A program made the position numbers and the translations under genes. The notes beneath the pieces are model-generated. The model was not told where the DNA came from and did no database searches. It was given only the letters and a program-made list of their open reading frames with translations. Shown one piece after another: positions 7,777 to 16,741 of a stretch of DNA of 25,917 nt (positions within the stretch are counted from its first letter, which is position 1; each line of letters begins with the position of its first letter). This stretch comes from an uncultured Mediterraneibacter sp. GTDB taxonomy: Bacteria; Bacillota; Clostridia; Lachnospirales; Lachnospiraceae. The stretch spans positions 1-25,917 of the forward strand of contig NZ_CAKRGI010000032.1 of NCBI RefSeq assembly GCF_934330165.1, read 5' to 3'.

Positions 7777-7785
7777 CTTGGCAGC

Positions 7786-7812
7786 AAAAAACGGATACAT
7801 CTTCTGTATCCG
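7786..7812 (-). terminator. Rho-independent terminator of the asp23-recN operon
   Basis: On the minus strand CGGATACA-GAAGA-TGTATCCG forms a perfect 8-bp stem with a 5-base loop, followed directly by TTTTTT. It lies about 40 bases after the recN stop and before spoIVB, separating the housekeeping operon from the sporulation genes. Confidence 0.88.
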
Positions 7813-7851
7813 CTTTTAGTATGTGATCCTGTCGTGCTTTTCACACTGGGA

Positions 7852-9528
7852 TTATCTTTCACACTTTGCCAATTCTTTCAATTCTTTTGCACTTTCCATG
7901 ACACGCTCCGTCACATTCGCTCCTCCGAGAAGTCTTGCCAGTTCTTCCACAGATGCAGCTTCATCCAACATTTCCACATCCGTCCGTACTGATGTTCCTT
8001 CTGCTTTTTTTCTGATCAGAAAATGGTGATCTGCAGCAGCTGCGATCTGCGGCAGGTGAGTAATGCAGATGACTTGTCTGCTCTGTCCGATCAGTCGGAG
8101 ACGATCTCCCACTTTTCCTGCCGTAATGCCGGATATTCCCGTATCGATCTCATCAAAGATCAGGGTCGGTGTATCTTCTTCATCCGCAAGTACTGTCTTC
8201 ACTGCCAGCATCACACGCGAAATCTCACCGCCTGATGCCACACTTCCCAATGACTTCAACGGTTCTCCCGGATTGACTGAAAGATAAAATTCTGCCTCGT
8301 CTTTTCCATTTGGACTGTATTTTTCTGCCTCAGAAATCCGGATTTCAAATCTCGAATCAAGAAAATTCAGTTCTTTCATCTGACCACAGATCTCTTCTGC
8401 GAACTTTTTACACGAACGCTGCCGAACCTGACTCAGCTTTTCCGCCATTTTTTTCATTTCGTCAAAAGCATCCTGCTGTTGCTGTTCCAGCTTCTGCATA
8501 AATGTATCATAATCTGCCAGTTCCTGTAGTCTTTGCTTTTTTTCATCATAATATGCAAGAACTGCTTCAATGGATCTTCCATATTTTGCCTTTAAATGAT
8601 TTAAAAGGTTCAGACGGTCTTCTGTCTCACGGAATTCTTCCTCTGAAAACTCAAAACTTTTTGCATATTCCGATAATTCCCGGTTAAAATCATTCAACAG
8701 TCCATCGAGCTGTGTAAGCTGCTCATACAGTCTGCCCCCCGCTTCATCAAACTCCGCCGCCTCCTGAAGGCTTCGGATTCCACGGCTGATGAGATCACTT
8801 GCATTCCCGGAAGCGGCCTCCCCTGTATAATGGTATGTCTCTGCTACCGCTTCTGTTACTTTCCTGCTCTCCGTCATTTTCCGGTAAAGTTCTTCCAGCT
8901 CCTCATCTTCTCCCACAACCAGTCCGGCTTCTTCAATCTCCTGTGCTTCAAATTCAGCAAGAGAAAGTTCTCTTCTCCTGGTCTCTTCATCCATGGTCAG
9001 GCTTTCAGTCCTCTTTTTCAGTTCATTCCATCTGCGGTACATTTCAGCCATCTTTTTCTTTAAAGGAACGATCTTTTCTTTTCCATACAGATCCAGAAGC
9101 ATCAGGTGATTCTTTTTGTGGAGCAGTGTCTGATTATCTCTCTGTCCATGGATATCGATCAGCATACTTGCAGCATCTTTCAATATCCCAGTATTCACAG
9201 TCTCCCCATTGATCTTACTGATACTGCGGCCTTCCATCAGCCGCCTGCTCAGAGTCAGGAACCCGTCTTCAGGATACAGGTTCATCTCTTCCAGATGCTT
9301 TTCGATCTGTTCATCTTCAATCTTAAAAGTGAGTTCCACAAGTCCGCTCTTTGTCCCGTTTCTGAGCATATCAGGACTGTATTTTCCGCCAAGAGCAAGA
9401 TGGACTGAACCCAGCAGGAGAGACTTCCCTGCTCCTGTCTCTCCTGTCAGTATATTCAGTCCCTCACCAAACTCCACTTCTGTCTCATCGATCAATGCCA
9501 GATTTTTTACATACAGATTCTGTAACAT
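7852..9528 (-). CDS. recN: DNA repair protein RecN (SMC-like ATPase)
   Basis: RecN is an SMC-family ATPase that acts early at double-strand breaks, holding or bridging DNA ends for recombination. The 558 residues match the usual 550-575. Walker A GETGAGKS is at 29-36. The middle (about 150-370) is a charged coiled coil rich in E, K and Q. The C-terminal head has the signature SVASGGEISRVMLAVK and Walker B TPTLIFDEIDTGISG, followed by the H-loop region ICITHLPQIAAAADHHF. ATG 9528 is preferred because AGGTG lies 7 bases upstream; a GTG at 9537 would add three residues. It starts ten bases after the argR stop and closes the operon at the terminator 7786-7812. Confidence 0.97.
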   Translation of the reverse strand: MLQNLYVKNLALIDETEVEFGEGLNILTGETGAGKSLLLGSVHLALGGKYSPDMLRNGTKSGLVELTFKIEDEQIEKHLEEMNLYPEDGFLTLSRRLMEGRSISKINGETVNTGILKDAASMLIDIHGQRDNQTLLHKKNHLMLLDLYGKEKIVPLKKKMAEMYRRWNELKKRTESLTMDEETRRRELSLAEFEAQEIEEAGLVVGEDEELEELYRKMTESRKVTEAVAETYHYTGEAASGNASDLISRGIRSLQEAAEFDEAGGRLYEQLTQLDGLLNDFNRELSEYAKSFEFSEEEFRETEDRLNLLNHLKAKYGRSIEAVLAYYDEKKQRLQELADYDTFMQKLEQQQQDAFDEMKKMAEKLSQVRQRSCKKFAEEICGQMKELNFLDSRFEIRISEAEKYSPNGKDEAEFYLSVNPGEPLKSLGSVASGGEISRVMLAVKTVLADEEDTPTLIFDEIDTGISGITAGKVGDRLRLIGQSRQVICITHLPQIAAAADHHFLIRKKAEGTSVRTDVEMLDEAASVEELARLLGGANVTERVMESAKELKELAKCER

Positions 9529-9537
9529 ATTCAACAC

Positions 9538-9996
9538 CTAATCCTTCTTGGACACAATCTTTCTGATCTTATCCATAACTGTCACTGTATCTTCTACTGT
9601 ACGGATCGCACACATAATCGTATCATCACCGGCAATGCAGCCCACCACTTCATTCCATTTCATTGCATCCACCGCAACTGCAACTGCCATTGCCATTCCG
9701 GATACCGTCTTGATAACAAGAATATTCTGTGCCATATCCATTGACATATATCCGTCTCTTAATACCCGGATATATTTTTCACTCATTCCATCTTCATCCT
9801 GACGATGGATCACGTATTTCTGCTTCCCTCCGTTGAGTGACACTTTTGTCAGCTTCAGATCCCGGATATCTCTCGATACCGTTGCCTGAGTCACCTTGAA
9901 GCCGGCATTATTAAGATATTCTGCCAGTTCCTCCTGCGTCTCAATGTCGTATTGGCTGATAAGTTCAATAATCTTTGCATGTCGGCTTACTTTCAT
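9538..9996 (-). CDS. argR: Arginine repressor ArgR/AhrC
   Basis: ArgR is a hexameric, arginine-responsive regulator of arginine synthesis and breakdown genes. The 152 residues match the family (about 150). The N-terminal winged helix contains ETQEELAEYLNNAGF and VTQATVSRDIRDLKL, the recognition helix typical of ArgR. The C-terminal oligomerisation and arginine-binding domain contains GCIAGDDTIMCAIR, with the GDDT arginine contact motif. It begins three bases after the nadK stop, with AAAGGAAAT as ribosome binding site. No ARG box is visible nearby, so its expression probably follows the operon. Its place before recN is the same as that of ahrC in B. subtilis. Confidence 0.96.
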   Translation of the reverse strand: MKVSRHAKIIELISQYDIETQEELAEYLNNAGFKVTQATVSRDIRDLKLTKVSLNGGKQKYVIHRQDEDGMSEKYIRVLRDGYMSMDMAQNILVIKTVSGMAMAVAVAVDAMKWNEVVGCIAGDDTIMCAIRTVEDTVTVMDKIRKIVSKKD

Positions 9997-9999
9997 TTC

Positions 10000-10836
10000 T
10001 TAATTTCCTTTCATTTTTTCACGCATCGTCTTCATGAAGCTTTCTTTGCTCAGTTTAATAAGCTTTGCCGTCTCCTCCGCTCTCCTGATACAGACGCGGT
10101 CTCCCGATACCATTTTTCTCTGGACTGCACCGTCATAGCACAGGGCTACTTCCTCCTGCCTGCCGTATCTTCCCGGACAAACTTCCACCTCGATCACATC
10201 TTCTGCCGAAAGCACTACACTGCTTGTATTCAATGCATGGGAACAGATCGGGGTAATGACGATAATACTTGCCGTTGGTTCTACAACAGGACCTCCCGCT
10301 GAAAGATTATATCCGGTACTTCCGGTAGGAGTTGAAATGATCACCCCGTCTGCAAGATAAGTATTCAGAAGCGTTCCGTTGACATAGACATTAAACTGTA
10401 CGATTCTGATATTCCCTTCCCTCGTCAGTACAATATCATTCACCGCAAGATCCCTTTTTTCATCTCCTGCCACGCCCTCCAGCATCATCCGCAGTTCGAT
10501 CGCTGCATGTTCTTCTCCGCACAGTCTGTCGATGGCATACTGATAATCCTTTAATTCTACTTCTGCAAGATATCCCAGTGTCCCGAGGTTGATTCCAAGC
10601 AGAGGGAGTTCCTCTCCTTCCAGATCCCGGATTGCACGGATCAGCGTTCCGTCGCCTCCGAGTACCAGTCCACATTCTGCGTCGGACGGCACTGTCCCCG
10701 GAAGGATATGACCTTCTTCATCCTTTTTTGCAAGTGTCCATTTCTTTCCTTTCTGCATGATATAATTGCAGATTTTCTCTGTAACCGCATAGTCTTTATC
10801 TTTTAATATATTCGTTATGATATAAAATGAATCCAT
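10000..10836 (-). CDS. nadK: NAD kinase
   Basis: NadK phosphorylates NAD+ to NADP+. The 278 residues are typical. The catalytic GGDGTLIRA motif is at 60-68 (catalytic aspartate D62), followed by GINLGTLGYLAEVE (81-94), the conserved VNDIVLTREG strand and TPTGSTGYNLSAGGP, the NAD-binding glycine-rich segment. ATG 10836 follows GGGGATAAAGC, 13 bases after the tlyA stop. Its insertion between tlyA and argR fits the clostridial version of this operon; I recall nadK elsewhere in B. subtilis. Confidence 0.96.
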   Translation of the reverse strand: MDSFYIITNILKDKDYAVTEKICNYIMQKGKKWTLAKKDEEGHILPGTVPSDAECGLVLGGDGTLIRAIRDLEGEELPLLGINLGTLGYLAEVELKDYQYAIDRLCGEEHAAIELRMMLEGVAGDEKRDLAVNDIVLTREGNIRIVQFNVYVNGTLLNTYLADGVIISTPTGSTGYNLSAGGPVVEPTASIIVITPICSHALNTSSVVLSAEDVIEVEVCPGRYGRQEEVALCYDGAVQRKMVSGDRVCIRRAEETAKLIKLSKESFMKTMREKMKGN

Positions 10837-10849
10837 GCTTTATCCCCGC

Positions 10850-11656
10850 TTATTTTGCCAACGTATCGAATGCACTGTCCACGACCGTCTCCAGATTCTG
10901 TGCCAGAATCTTTCCCGGAAGTTCCTGCGTCTTCTTCAGATGCACCAGATATTCAATATTTCCCTCCGGTCCTTTTATCGGTGAAAATTCAATCTCAAGA
11001 ATATCAAATCCGATAGAAGCTGCATAGGAAGTCACTTTTTCGATTACTTCATGGTGCGTACTTTTTTCTCGCACAACTCCTTTTTTCCCGACCTTTTCAC
11101 GCCCTGCTTCAAACTGTGGTTTAATCAGAGCTACGATTTCTCCGTCTTCTGTCAGATAATCCCTGATCGGCTCTAACACTTTTGTCAGCGAAATGAATGA
11201 GACATCAATGGAGGAAAAGTCCACCGGTTCTCCGATATCTTCCGGTGACACATAGCGGATATTGGTCTTTTCCATGCAGACTACCCTTGGATCCTGACGC
11301 AGTTTCCAGTCCAACTGCCCCCGTCCGACATCGATTGCAAATACCTTTACAGCTCCGTTCTGCAGCATACAGTCCGTAAAACCACCGGTAGAAGATCCCA
11401 CATCCGTACAGACTTTTCCTTCTACACTGACATCAAAATTTTTGATCGCTTTCTCCAGCTTCAGACCGCCTCTGCTGACATACGGCATGATATGCCCTCT
11501 CACTTCGATCTTTACGTCTTCCGGGAACGTGGTTCCTGCCTTATCTTCTCTCTGATCCTCTACGAATACATTTCCGGACATAATGATCGCTTTTGCCTTT
11601 TCCCTGGACTCTGCAAGATTCCTTTTTACGAGTAATACATCTAAACGTTCTTTCAT
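10850..11656 (-). CDS. tlyA: TlyA-family rRNA methyltransferase (S4 plus FtsJ-like domain)
   Basis: TlyA proteins are putative 2'-O-ribose rRNA methyltransferases; the mycobacterial member modifies 16S and 23S rRNA. The 268 residues fit (about 265-280). An S4 RNA-binding domain covers about 1-65 (RLDVLLVKRNLAESREKAK). An FtsJ-like Rossmann fold follows with TDVGSSTGGFTD as the SAM-binding loop, AIDVGRGQLDWKL, and DVSFISL with IKPQFEAGR as further catalytic strands. The gene starts two bases after the dxs stop and uses AAGGAAG inside the dxs end as ribosome binding site, so the two are tightly coupled. The haemolysin name is historical; whether this protein modifies both rRNAs is not visible here. 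Confidence 0.93.
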   Translation of the reverse strand: MKERLDVLLVKRNLAESREKAKAIIMSGNVFVEDQREDKAGTTFPEDVKIEVRGHIMPYVSRGGLKLEKAIKNFDVSVEGKVCTDVGSSTGGFTDCMLQNGAVKVFAIDVGRGQLDWKLRQDPRVVCMEKTNIRYVSPEDIGEPVDFSSIDVSFISLTKVLEPIRDYLTEDGEIVALIKPQFEAGREKVGKKGVVREKSTHHEVIEKVTSYAASIGFDILEIEFSPIKGPEGNIEYLVHLKKTQELPGKILAQNLETVVDSAFDTLAK

Positions 11657-11658
11657 TT

Positions 11659-13533
11659 TTAATCTTCCTTTATCATCAGATAATCTTTTTTTATCTGTGC
11701 CACAATAGTCTCCTGATCCAGTCCCACTTCTTTTCGCAGAACTTCTACATTTCCGTGTTCCACATAATCATCGGAAATTCCGATCGTCCGTACCCGGGTC
11801 TTCTCACCAGTCTGCATCACATACTGGACAACCTGCTCACCGAAACCACCTGCCAGCACATTTTCCTCGATCGTCACGATCAGTTCATGATCCCTGCAAA
11901 GATCGCGGATCAGCTCTGTATCCAGTGGCTTTGCGAATCTTGCATTGATCAGGCTGCAGTGATATCCTGCTTCTTTTATTGCCTTCCATACAGACTCTCC
12001 CAGTCCTGACATGTGTCCGATGAAAAGGATCGCAATCCCACTTTCGCGGCTGATCACTTCACTTTTTCCATAAAGAATCGGAGTACGGAACTCTTTCAGC
12101 CCCTCATAAGCCTCTCCTCTTGGATACCGCAATGCAACCGGGTACGGAAAATCAACAGCAAAACGGACCATATCTGCCATTTCCCATCGGTTCTTTGGTG
12201 ACATGACAGTCAGATTCGGAATTTCCAGAAGAAATGACAGGTCAAATACTCCCTGGTGCGTCTCTCCGTCACTCCCTACAAGTCCTGCACGATCCACTGC
12301 TATAAAAACCGGCAGATTCTGAAGACAGACATCATGGATTGTCTGGTCAAAAGCTCTTTGCAGGAAAGAGGAATATACCGCAAAGACCGGTTTCATCCCG
12401 CCTGCTGCCAGTCCTGCCGCAAAGGTCATCGCATGCTCCTCTGCAATACCGACATCAAAAAATCTCTGCGGGAACATCTTTGCAAATCTTGCCAGTCCCG
12501 TCCCGTCTGCCATCGCCGCAGTAATTGCTACTACCTTTTCATCCTGCTTTCCGATATCTGCAAGTACTTTTGAAAATACATCTGTATAAGAATCTGTCGC
12601 TTTTTTCCCTACCGACATTCCGCTTGGGATGTCAAACGGTCCCGTCCCATGAAATCTGGACGGGTTTTCTTCAGCCGGTCCATATCCTTTTCCCTTTTTC
12701 GTCATCACATGAACCAGCACTGCATGATCAACCCGCTTCGCCTCATTTAAGATCCTTGTGAGCTTACGGATATCATGTCCATCTACCGGACCTAAATAAG
12801 TAATCCCCATATCTTCAAAGAACATCCCCGGAACAAACAACTGCTTGATCCCGCTTTTTGTCCTTTTCATATGGCAAATGATCCGGTCTCCCTTTCCGGG
12901 GATCTTTTTCAGCGTATCTTCCACACCTTTCTTCAGCCCCGTATAAGCCTGTGCCGTACGCAGTCCGTTGAGATACTGGGACATTCCTCCTACATTTTCA
13001 GAAATGGACATATTATTATCATTGAGGACAATGATAAAATTACTTTTCAGTCTGCTCGCATTGTTCAGTGCCTCGTATGCCATTCCTCCTGTCATAGAAC
13101 CATCTCCGATGATCGAAACCACACTATGGCTGCCGCCCTGAAGTTCTCTTGCCGCCACATATCCAAGTCCTGCTGAAATAGAAGTGGAACTATGCCCTGT
13201 ATCAAAGGCATCACATTCGCTCTCTTTTCTTTTTGGGAATCCACTCATCCCCCCGTATTTTCTCAGTTCATCAAATCCTGCTTTTCTTCCCGTCAGTAAC
13301 TTATGCGTGTACGCCTGATGTCCTACGTCCCAGATCAGCTTATCCTGTGGAAGATCAAAGACAAGATGAAGTGCCATCGTCAGTTCCACAACACCCAGAT
13401 TCGATGCCAGATGCCCTCCGGTCACACTGATCTTCTCGATCAGAAACTGCCGGATCTCGTCTGCAAGCATGATAAGTTCTTCGGGACTGAGATTTTTTAT
13501 ATCATTTTCCTTATGGATCTTCTCAAGTACCAT
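11659..13533 (-). CDS. dxs: 1-deoxy-D-xylulose-5-phosphate synthase
   Basis: Dxs condenses pyruvate and glyceraldehyde 3-phosphate with thiamine diphosphate in the first step of the MEP isoprenoid pathway. The 624 residues match the usual 620-640. The N-terminal domain has GGHLASNLGVVELT, WDVGHQAYTHKLLTGR and the ThDP/Mg motif GDGSMTGG...NN. The middle transketolase domain has FDVGIAEEHAMTFAAGLA with the catalytic glutamate, and AVDRAGLVGSDGETHQG. The C-terminal transketolase domain contains EENVLAGGFGEQV. AGGAGG precedes ATG 13533. It lies directly after ispA, so the first enzyme of the pathway and the downstream prenyl chain synthase are made together. Confidence 0.98.
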   Translation of the reverse strand: MVLEKIHKENDIKNLSPEELIMLADEIRQFLIEKISVTGGHLASNLGVVELTMALHLVFDLPQDKLIWDVGHQAYTHKLLTGRKAGFDELRKYGGMSGFPKRKESECDAFDTGHSSTSISAGLGYVAARELQGGSHSVVSIIGDGSMTGGMAYEALNNASRLKSNFIIVLNDNNMSISENVGGMSQYLNGLRTAQAYTGLKKGVEDTLKKIPGKGDRIICHMKRTKSGIKQLFVPGMFFEDMGITYLGPVDGHDIRKLTRILNEAKRVDHAVLVHVMTKKGKGYGPAEENPSRFHGTGPFDIPSGMSVGKKATDSYTDVFSKVLADIGKQDEKVVAITAAMADGTGLARFAKMFPQRFFDVGIAEEHAMTFAAGLAAGGMKPVFAVYSSFLQRAFDQTIHDVCLQNLPVFIAVDRAGLVGSDGETHQGVFDLSFLLEIPNLTVMSPKNRWEMADMVRFAVDFPYPVALRYPRGEAYEGLKEFRTPILYGKSEVISRESGIAILFIGHMSGLGESVWKAIKEAGYHCSLINARFAKPLDTELIRDLCRDHELIVTIEENVLAGGFGEQVVQYVMQTGEKTRVRTIGISDDYVEHGNVEVLRKEVGLDQETIVAQIKKDYLMIKED

Positions 13534-13547
13534 CAGGATTCCTCCTT

Positions 13548-14438
13548 TTATTTTTCCCTGTATACCAAAGATTTTAGTAATTCTTCAAGGAATTCATCCT
13601 TCGCCGGGAACTCCCGCAGCAGATCCACTGCCTCCTGCGTCATCCGTTCCACATCTTCATGTGCCTTTTCAATCCCTTTCCAGGTCACATACGTCGTTTT
13701 TTCGTTCTTTTCATCACTGTGAACCGGCTTTCCAAGCAGTTCCGTCGTACTGGTCACATCCAGAATGTCATCCTGGATCTGGAATGCCAGACCGGTCTTT
13801 CCTGCGATCTGCTCCATCCTGCTGACCTGCTCTTCCTTTGCACCTGCAAGAACTGCACCTGCCATCATAGAAGCCTCAATCAATGCACTGGTCTTAAGCC
13901 TGTAAATAAAGTCCAGTACTTCACCTGACACAGCTTTTCCTGATTCCTGCACATCTACAACCTGTCCACCGATCATTCCATAAATTCCTGCCTTATCCGC
14001 AAGGATCTTCAGTGCTTTCCCGATCCTTAAAGCATGCTCCGGCTCCTCTTCAAAAGCCCGGCAGGCAGTCTCAAATGCATAATTAAGCAAAGCATCTCCT
14101 GCAAGGATCCCCATATCTTCACCATATACAATATGCGTTGTCTTTCTTCCGCGTCTGTATTCATCATTATCCATTGCCGGCAGATCATCATGCACCAGCG
14201 AATACGTGTGGATCATCTCAATGGCAGCCATAAACGGTTCGATCGCAGATCCTTCTCCGCCAAATAATCGATAACTCTCCCACATCAACATGGGACGGAG
14301 ACGCTTTCCACCCGCCATCAGACTATACTCCATAGCCTCCATGATCGTCTTCTGATATCCTTCTTTTTCAGGAAGATACTTTTTCAGGATCTTTTCTATT
14401 TTTTCTACTCTGTCCGTATACTCTTTTTTAAAAATCAT
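13548..14438 (-). CDS. ispA: Short-chain (2E,6E)-farnesyl diphosphate synthase
   Basis: IspA joins isopentenyl and dimethylallyl diphosphates to geranyl and farnesyl diphosphate, precursors of undecaprenyl carriers and quinones. The protein is 296 residues, as usual. The first aspartate-rich motif is DDLPAMDNDEYRRGR, with the four-residue spacing (DDxxxxD) typical of bacterial FPP synthases. The second is DDILDVTSTTELLGKP. GGKRLRPML supplies the diphosphate-binding lysine and arginine. The ATG at 14438 is preferred over an upstream ATG at 14486 because GGAGAAAAGC precedes it and the extra 16 residues have no family match. The start overlaps the xseB stop by 11 bases. Confidence 0.96.
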   Translation of the reverse strand: MIFKKEYTDRVEKIEKILKKYLPEKEGYQKTIMEAMEYSLMAGGKRLRPMLMWESYRLFGGEGSAIEPFMAAIEMIHTYSLVHDDLPAMDNDEYRRGRKTTHIVYGEDMGILAGDALLNYAFETACRAFEEEPEHALRIGKALKILADKAGIYGMIGGQVVDVQESGKAVSGEVLDFIYRLKTSALIEASMMAGAVLAGAKEEQVSRMEQIAGKTGLAFQIQDDILDVTSTTELLGKPVHSDEKNEKTTYVTWKGIEKAHEDVERMTQEAVDLLREFPAKDEFLEELLKSLVYREK

Positions 14439-14640
14439 GCTTTTCTCCATTCTCATCCAGTACAAGGATCTTCTTTTCCACTTCATCGATCGTCTGGTTG
14501 CATCTCCGGATCAGCTTCATTCCCTGATCGTACAATCCAAACGCCTCCTCCAGTGAAACATTCTCTCCCTCCAGAGCACCGATCACCTGATCCAGCCGGT
14601 CAAACATCTCTTCCAAATTTTCCTTTTTCTCTGTCCCCAT
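14428..14640 (-). CDS. xseB: Exodeoxyribonuclease VII small subunit
   Basis: XseB is the small helical subunit that decorates XseA in exonuclease VII, which degrades single-stranded DNA. The 70-residue protein is a helical hairpin with the family segments LEEMFDRLDQVIGALEGENVSLEEAFGLYDQGMKLIRRC. ATG 14640 is chosen because GAGGAG lies 7 bases upstream and it leaves a single base after the xseA stop. An in-frame ATG at 14661 would overlap xseA and add seven basic residues. The tight xseA-xseB junction suggests translational coupling. Confidence 0.94.
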   Translation of the reverse strand: MGTEKKENLEEMFDRLDQVIGALEGENVSLEEAFGLYDQGMKLIRRCNQTIDEVEKKILVLDENGEKHDF

Positions 14641-14641
14641 C

Positions 14642-15847
14642 TTACGTCTCCTCTTTTTCAACGCCGGTCACTTCTGCCCGGATCCGTCCATCCGTCACAT
14701 AGACCGTGATCTGTTCTCCCTGCTTTACATTGCTGACCGCCCTGACATTTGCCCCCTCACTATTCTCCACATAAGAATACCCCTGACTGAGTTTTTCAAG
14801 TGGGGATAACCCTTTCAGGCGTTCTGCCATAAGTGCCAGACGATGCTTTTCCTGCTCCAGCCTTCGCATCATTTCTCTTCTCAGCCGGTTCTCAGCATCT
14901 GCCGCATACTGTCTCTGCTCATTCAGCCGCTGCTGCGGATGATATGCCCGCACCCTGAGCCAATACTGCTCCAGTTTCTGTCTCTTCCGTTCCAGTATCA
15001 ACTGCATAAAATGCAGCAGCCTCTCTTCCCGCAGCTTCAGGTTCTTTTTCATCTCCATGAAATCATACACCGCCAGTTCTGCGGCAGCGGAAGGAGTCGG
15101 TGCCCGCAGATCTGCCACAAAATCAATGATCGTTGTATCAGTCTCATGTCCTACCGCTGAAATTACCGGGACAGAACAGTCAAATACTGCCCTGGCGACT
15201 ACTTCTTCATTAAATGCCCAGAGGTCTTCCATGCTTCCTCCGCCACGGCCCACGATCATGACATCCACCTTTTCTGCTTCCAGTGCATGGATTCCTTTTA
15301 CAATACTCTCAGCAGCACCCTCACCCTGTACCAGTGCCGGATACAAGATGATCTGCACAAAAGGATTCCTGCGCTTCGTAATATTGATGATGTCTCTGAC
15401 TGCCGCCCCGGTCGGTGCAGTCACAACTCCCAGCCGCCGGATATACTTTGGGATCTTCTGCTTGTACTCCGGTGCAAACATTCCCATTTCCTGCAGTTCT
15501 TTCTTCAGAAGTTCAAAACGTTCATACAGAAGTCCTACGCCATCCTGCACGATTTTCCTTGCATACAACTGATATTTTCCATCTCTCGCATAGACATCCA
15601 CCGCACCGAGTACAATGATCTGCTGACCTTCCTCCATACGAAAAGAAAGCCCTGACCTTGAGCCTGCGAACATGACGCAGGCAATCGTGCCGGACTCGTC
15701 TTTCAATGAAAAATATATATGCCCTGATGTATGGTATTTCAGATTCGATACCTCACCCTTTACATAGATCCGGTTCAGCATGAAATCCTGGGCGAACATA
15801 TTCTTAATATAAGAATTGACCTGTCTCACCGTATAGACATTCTTCAT
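14642..15847 (-). CDS. xseA: Exodeoxyribonuclease VII large subunit
   Basis: XseA is the catalytic subunit of exonuclease VII. The 401 residues are near the Gram-positive norm (about 400-450). An N-terminal OB fold (about 1-100) contains VKGEVSNLKYHTSGHIYFSLKDE. The catalytic domain follows with VVTAPTGAAVRDI, IVGRGGGSMEDLWAFNEE and the core segment SAVGHETDTTIIDF with DLRAPTPSAAAE. A coiled coil of about 100 residues (280-370) ends in LSQGYSYV. The ATG at 15847 is chosen because GGAGATATCAGG precedes it, whereas the in-frame ATG at 15868 has no ribosome binding site. B. subtilis has folD between nusB and xseA; here there is only a short gap. Confidence 0.95.
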   Translation of the reverse strand: MKNVYTVRQVNSYIKNMFAQDFMLNRIYVKGEVSNLKYHTSGHIYFSLKDESGTIACVMFAGSRSGLSFRMEEGQQIIVLGAVDVYARDGKYQLYARKIVQDGVGLLYERFELLKKELQEMGMFAPEYKQKIPKYIRRLGVVTAPTGAAVRDIINITKRRNPFVQIILYPALVQGEGAAESIVKGIHALEAEKVDVMIVGRGGGSMEDLWAFNEEVVARAVFDCSVPVISAVGHETDTTIIDFVADLRAPTPSAAAELAVYDFMEMKKNLKLREERLLHFMQLILERKRQKLEQYWLRVRAYHPQQRLNEQRQYAADAENRLRREMMRRLEQEKHRLALMAERLKGLSPLEKLSQGYSYVENSEGANVRAVSNVKQGEQITVYVTDGRIRAEVTGVEKEET

Positions 15848-15876
15848 CCTGATATCTCCGTTCTGCATATGCTGAC

Positions 15877-16299
15877 TTACTTCGTCTCATCCCCGTCTGC
15901 AGAACGGGCGATCTTTCCAAGTACCCCGTTGATAAAGGACGGACTGTCTCCACCGCTGAATCTCTTTGCCAGCTCCACTGCCTCATTGATAGCAACTCCG
16001 ACCGGTACTTCCCCGTCCCATTTCATCTCATAGACAGCAAGTCTTAAAATGGCAAGATCCACCTTGTTCATCCGGGTAGTCTTCCATCCTTTTGCATACC
16101 GGTTGATCAGTTCATCAATCTCTGCAATATGCTCAGCAACCGCCTCATATTTTTTCTGAATATAATCTTTATCTTTTTCTGCCGCATTCTCAAGCGTCAT
16201 GAAATAGTATTTCAGATGCTCCTGCATATCCTCTTCCTGGTTAAATTCCTCCTGAAATAACAGCTTGAAAATATGCTCGCGAAGTTCTGTTCTAATCAT
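15877..16299 (-). CDS. nusB: Transcription antitermination factor NusB
   Basis: NusB binds boxA RNA with S10 (NusE) and promotes antitermination of rRNA operons. The 140 residues are an all-helical protein of usual size, with HIFKLLFQEEF near the N-terminus. The C-terminal half carries RMNKVDLAILRLAVYEMKW, VGVAINEAVELAKRFSGGDSPSFINGVLGKIAR, the strongest family signature. AAAGGAAAGGAATCAAT precedes ATG 16299. It lies 23 bases after the Asp23-family gene, the same pair order as yqhY-nusB in B. subtilis. Confidence 0.96.
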   Translation of the reverse strand: MIRTELREHIFKLLFQEEFNQEEDMQEHLKYYFMTLENAAEKDKDYIQKKYEAVAEHIAEIDELINRYAKGWKTTRMNKVDLAILRLAVYEMKWDGEVPVGVAINEAVELAKRFSGGDSPSFINGVLGKIARSADGDETK

Positions 16300-16322
16300 A
16301 TTGATTCCTTTCCTTTGTAAGC

Positions 16323-16706
16323 CTACTCCTGATTCTCCATCTCTACGCCGGCCACTTTGATATTCACGTCTGCAACTTCAAGCCCTGTCATGTTCTCAAT
16401 CGCATTCTTAACCTTTTCCTGCACTTTTCCTGATACTTCTACTACACTGTAGTTATACTTCAGATTCAGGGTCAGGGAAACGGTAACCACGCCTTCCAGC
16501 ACATCTACTTTGACTCCCTTGGAAAGATTTTTCATCCCGAGTCTGCTGATCAGCTCATTCGTGATATTGCCTGCCATGGAGGCTACGCCTTCCACTTCTG
16601 TAGCTGCCAGAGCTGCAATGATCGCAACAACTTCATCTGCAATCTTTACTTCTCCCTTTCCTGCGTCATTCTGTATCGTATAAATATTTCTTTCGTCCTT
16701 TGCCAT
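16323..16706 (-). CDS. Asp23/Gls24 (DUF322) family envelope-stress protein
   Basis: The protein is a small cytosolic Asp23/Gls24 family member of the YqhY type, linked in Bacillus to membrane and fatty-acid homeostasis. Its 127 residues show the family pattern: GEVKIADEVVAIIAALAATEVEGVASMAG, then KGVKVDVLEGVVTVSLTLNLKYNYSV and VQEKVKNAIENMTGLEVADVNIKVAGV. The ATG at 16706 is chosen because AGGAGG lies about 9 bases upstream. An in-frame ATG at 16724 overlaps that ribosome binding site and is unlikely. Its promoter marks the head of the ten-gene operon. In B. subtilis yqhY follows accBC; here no acetyl-CoA carboxylase genes are present. Confidence 0.93.
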   Translation of the reverse strand: MAKDERNIYTIQNDAGKGEVKIADEVVAIIAALAATEVEGVASMAGNITNELISRLGMKNLSKGVKVDVLEGVVTVSLTLNLKYNYSVVEVSGKVQEKVKNAIENMTGLEVADVNIKVAGVEMENQE

Positions 16707-16741
16707 GTTCAAAACCTCCTGCATTGTCTGATTCTTTTTCC

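Noticed and set aside
7820..7860. Repeated AGTGTGAAA around the recN stop codon
   Set aside because: Only nine bases, two copies, no further structure; consistent with chance.
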